From Pilaira anomala (lineage: Eukaryota > Mucoromycota > Mucoromycetes > Mucorales > Mucoraceae), in NCBI GenBank assembly GCA_025716855.1, contig JAIXMQ010000037.1:186001-250000 (forward strand): a DNA stretch of 64,000 nucleotides, written 5' to 3'. This document shows positions 60,340 to 64,000 of this stretch, in pieces. Below the pieces are notes generated by a model. The model was not told where the DNA came from and made no database searches. It worked only from the letters and a program-made list of their open reading frames with translations. Numbering within the stretch: position 1 is the stretch's first letter; each line of letters begins with the position of its first letter. Made by a program: the position numbers and the translations under genes.

Positions 60340-60648
60340 TTCTGTACATAACATTTATATCTTTTAACCTTTTAATACCAAAATATACATTTTATTTTTA
60401 TTTATTTATTTATTTATTTTTTATTAAAGAACACATGTTTTTTTTTTAAAATACGCTTAAAGTTGCTAGTGCTTTCTATTCAAAAAAAGAGGAAGAGAAG
60501 AAAATGTTGTAAAAAGCCACCAATAAACAAATGTTTCTTCTTCGGGACTTGAAGGATTTTTTTTTTTTTTTATTTTTTGTAAAAAGATCTCGTTCTAATT
60601 AAAGCTTCTTTTATTTTCTTTTTTTCATCATCTTTTAATAAATTAAAA
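60340..60648. promoter_or_regulatory. intergenic between PKA and CCT1
   Basis: A 309-bp gap holding the PKA 3' end and CCT1 promoter. It includes (TTTA)n near 60395-60420 and T runs. Nothing else is seen. Confidence 0.45.
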
Positions 60649-62600
60649 ATGTATCAAAGAGACCAAAACTCTTCACTCTTTTTAGGAGGTGAACGTACTT
60701 CTGGTCAAGATGTTCGTGCAAGCAATGGTAATGGATACTTTATATATTTGACATGACGCGTCTCCTTTTATAAATCAACTAAATACGTTTCTATCTTTAA
60801 TTTTAGTTCTTGCTGCTGCTTCTATTGCCAATATTGTTAAAAGTTCTTTAGGTCCTGTTGGTTTAGACAAGATGTTGGTTGATGAAATTGGTGTAAGTTG
60901 ATTTTTATTTTTTTATACTTTTTTATTTTTCAAGGGGGACTTATCATCATCATCATCTTTTTTTTTTTTTTTTTTTTTTTTATAGGATGTCACTATTACT
61001 AACGATGGTGCAACTATTCTTGGCTTACTTGAAGTTGAACACCCAGCTGGTAAAGTGTTAGTTGAACTTGCTCAACAACAAGATCGTGAAGTAGGTGACG
61101 GTACTACCTCTGTTGTCATTATCGCTGCCGAACTTTTGAAACGTGCCAACGAACTCGTAAAGAACAAAATTCATCCTACTACTATCATTACTGGTTATAG
61201 ATTAGCTTCCAAGGAAGCTTGTCGTTTCATTGCTAATGAAATGGCTACTAAAGTAGATACACTCGGTAAGGAATGTCTTGTCAATGCTGCCAAGACCTCC
61301 ATGAGTTCAAAGATTATTGGATCGTAAGTTAATACATTGGGGGATGGAAAAAAAAATACGAGATTAAAAAAAAAAGAAAAAGGAAAAATGAACTAATGCT
61401 GCTTTCATTTTTTTTTTTTTAAAAAAAAAAAGAGATTCCAAGTTCTTTGCTAATCTTGCTGTGGAAGCTATTTTAGCTGTCAAGTCTACCAACACACGTG
61501 GTGAGACCAAGTACCCAGTCAAGGCAGTCAATATTCTCAAGGCACACGGTAAATCCGGACTTGAATCACAATTTGTACGTGGTTATGCACTCAACTGTAC
61601 AGTTGCATCTCAAGCCATGAAGAAGCAAATTAAGAATGCAAAGATTGCCTGTCTTGATATGAACCTTCAAAAGGCTCGTATGCATCTCGGAGTAAATATT
61701 GTTGTTGATGACCCCGATAAGTTGGAAGATATTCGTAAGAGAGAGATTGAGATCACAACTGAACGTATTCAAAAGATTTTGGATACAGGCGCCAATGTAA
61801 TTTTGACAACAAAGGGTATTGATGATTTATGTCTCAAGCTTTTCGTAGAAGCTGGTGCTATGGCTGTACGTCGTTGTAAGAAGGAAGATTTAAAGCGTAT
61901 CGCTAAAGCTACTGGTGCCACACTCGTTTCTTCTTTAGCTAATTTGGAAGGTGAAGAAACATTTGAGGCAAGCTCTCTTGGTCAAGCAGAAGAAGTCATT
62001 CAAGAACGTATCTCTGATGATGAATGTATTTTGGTCAAGGGTACTAAAATCCAAAATTCCGCTTCCATCATCTTGCGTGGTGCTAATGATTACATGTTGG
62101 ATGAAATGGAGAGATCTCTTCATGATTCTCTTTCTGTCGTCAAGAGAACTTTAGAAAGTAACAGTGTTGTACCTGGTGGAGGTGCCGTCGAATCCGCTTT
62201 AAGCATATACCTTGAAAATTTCGCTACAAGCTTAGGTTCTCGTGAACAACTTGCTATTGCTGAATTCGCTAATGCTTTACTCGTTATCCCCAAGACCCTC
62301 GCTGTCAATGCTGCCAAGGATTCTACAGAATTGGTCGCTAAACTTCGTGCTTATCATAATACCGCTCTTAACGCAGATGCTGATGATCGTAAACGTGCTC
62401 TCAAGTGGTACGGTCTTGAATTGATTGATGGATCTGTTCGTGATAACCTCAAGGCTGGTATTTTGGAACCTACTATGTCCAAGATCAAGTCACTAAAGAG
62501 TGCTACTGAAGCTGCCATTGCTATTTTGAGAATTGATGATTTCATTAAGGTTGCTCCTGAACAAAGAGGAAACCCTGAAGATGATGGTCATGGTCATTAG
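60649..62600 (+). CDS. CCT1: chaperonin TCP-1 alpha subunit (CCT1)
   Basis: Four exons (60649-60727, 60807-60892, 60986-61323, 61433-62600) encode 556 residues, the usual length. Group II chaperonin motifs include [39 protein letters not shown] and [13 protein letters not shown] (nucleotide binding), the apical region, and [13 protein letters not shown] near the C-terminus. The Asp in GDGTT needed for ATP hydrolysis is present. It is one of eight subunits of the cytosolic CCT ring that folds actin and tubulin. The Asp-rich tail ends DDGHGH. An ACGCGT hexamer sits in the first intron. Codons are more regular (AAG for Lys, CGT for Arg) than in neighbours, in keeping with high expression. Confidence 0.97.
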
Positions 62601-62743
62601 AAGAAAAAATAAATATACATATATAAATATATACAAAAAAAAAAAAAGAGAGAGACGAATGATATATAAAATAAAATAATAAACTTATATAAAAGGAAAG
62701 AAGATATTTTATTATTAAAGTTATACTTTTTTTTTTTTTTTTT

Positions 62744-63653
62744 TTAAGAGAAATATTGTACTTCTACACCAATTGTTCTAATTGGACTTGTACTTTTTAA
62801 ATCAGCAGTTAAACCTAAACTGAATAAAGTATTCTTAAACTTTCCTTCCCACATTAATGCAAGACCCTTTGCGATACTCCATCTTGCTTTTATTAAACCT
62901 TCTAATTTCTCTGTACGATCTACAGTTAAGGTAACTACACCCGTTTCTTCATCCACATCTGTCTCTATTTTTTCCTTATTCTTTGTACGATATTCGAATC
63001 CAAGTGCCAAATCACTTTCATAAGAGTAAATACTGAAATCAAATCGAGAACACATCACTAATTCTTCCGTCACTTTAGTTACATAACTAGATGACATGTG
63101 TCCGACAATTGGGTTCAATGTATATGTAAAACTAATTGGAAGTGAACTAGAACAAGGTAAAGTACGATAACGAATACCCGTAGATACTTTTTTTTTTTTT
63201 TTTGTTAATCATAAACCTATATCTATACACACATATTCTATATTTTGTGTTACTTACATCCTCCACTTTTATCAAGTACACCATAATAAATCTCTGTACC
63301 AATCGACCATTGTCCTGTCGAAATAGGTTGACCAAAATTATATAACGCTCTTAAACCTAAAAGACCATCATCCGAGGTATATGAGCATTCAGAACACCAT
63401 TTTCCAACGTCGTATTGCAATTGCATGGCTACTTGTGGTGATACGTATGCTCGAGGACTATTGACAGCTGTAACAAGGTATTGAAGGTGTTCCGATATAC
63501 GACGTACGTACATGGCCTCTAAACGAGCACCTGGAAAGAACATGCGTCCATAAAGTAAATAGTCGGGTGTCACTAAGAAATATGTATATACATATATTGA
63601 GATGAAAGTCTAAGACGTATGGTCATTTGTACTATACCTCGGTAATCTTTTGC

Positions 63654-63685
<32 letters not shown>

Positions 63686-63995
63686 GTGATTTAATAACGA
63701 TTCGAAAACGATCAACCAATTCTTGAAAATCAACAGTGGCACTTGTTCCAATTTCAAGTGGTTTTGAAGTATACAAGTAACCTATACTACCATTCAAAGT
63801 CGGTAAAGCATTTAAAGTATATGAAGGTTTAAATTGAGGGGTTGGTAATTTTGAAATAACGAGAGATAATCCTCTTGGAGTATGAAAATCAAGTATAGCT
63901 CTTGACCATGAACATAAATTAGAGTATTGGTTTTCTTCATTCCAACCTGAAGAACGATAAAATCGTTTCAGGCAATATTCCATAAAGTCGTACAT
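62744..63995 (-). CDS. MDM10: MDM10, beta-barrel subunit of ERMES and SAM complexes
   Basis: Three exons (63638-63995, 63258-63572, 62744-63186) encode 371 residues. The N-terminus MYDFMEYCLKRFYRSSGWNE, then NQYSNLCSWSRAILDFHTPR and LPTPQFKPSYTLNALP, is diagnostic of Mdm10. Later strands include TPDYLLYGRMFFPGARLEAM, a LSTGIRYRT segment restored by the second splice, and a C-terminal beta-signal ending VEVQYFS. Mdm10 sits in the outer mitochondrial membrane, linking ER and mitochondria for lipid exchange and helping assemble Tom40. A run of Thr codons (TAGTAG on the plus strand, about 63655-63683) forms a variable loop. The start is complete but only five bases of upstream DNA are in the window. 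Confidence 0.95.
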
Positions 63996-64000
63996 GTTTA

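Overview
This is a eukaryotic window from an AT-rich, intron-dense fungal genome. The closest fit is an early-diverging zygomycete-type fungus, Mucoromycota and probably Mucorales. The reasons are introns of about 50-130 bp with GTAAG-type donors and AG acceptors, long A or T homopolymers inside introns and UTRs, a trifunctional HIS4, an Mbp1-type APSES factor with a long polyQ tract, a group X hybrid histidine kinase, and both CDC50 and MDM10. The genus is not determined. I found no tRNA, intact rRNA gene, CRISPR array or prokaryotic operon. Exon structures were read by eye. For 16 of the main genes the chosen splice sites give a total coding length divisible by three and a protein that matches its family, so those models are fairly secure.

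Layout. 1-16.6 kb is gene-dense: partial myo-inositol oxygenase (-), CDC50/Lem3 flippase subunit (+), Atg27-like receptor (+), Nvj2/TEX2-like SMP lipid-transfer protein (-), a 2402-residue ten-exon hybrid histidine kinase (-), a 178-residue protein resembling only the N-terminus of nucleoporin Nic96 (-), and a YCII-domain protein (+). 16.6-18.4 kb holds a Dal5-type MFS transporter whose model needs a 6-nt microexon. 18.5-28.7 kb is accessory and gene-poor: a frameshifted pseudogene, an 18S-rRNA-5'-end-like scrap beside a T run, a graded 17-bp minisatellite, a decayed Ty3/gypsy-like RNase H fragment and an RNF121-type RING membrane protein. 28.7-47.9 kb is dense again: a TLDc protein, an unknown basic protein, a fusion of SPX, ACT and phosphoserine phosphatase, an APSES/ankyrin cell-cycle factor, HIS4, VPS35, calmodulin and a GH17 glucanase. 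47.9-58.8 kb is sparse, with an unknown small ORF, a decayed coding remnant carrying a (CT)n intron, and a gene for a highly repetitive acidic protein with an in-frame stop before an apparently intact 3' end. 58.8-64 kb holds a PKA catalytic subunit, CCT1 and MDM10.

The genes do not form a pathway cluster. Broad themes are membrane and organelle contact (CDC50, Atg27, Nvj2-like, VPS35, MDM10), signalling (hybrid kinase, calmodulin, PKA, APSES factor) and amino-acid synthesis (HIS4, SerB-type fusion). Many neighbours are tail to tail with only 48-170 bp between stop codons, so overlapping 3' UTRs are likely. The strongest candidates for something undescribed are the SPX-ACT-phosphoserine phosphatase fusion, the GDV/GDD repeat protein with its stop-interrupted C-terminus, and the stand-alone Nic96 N-terminal protein.
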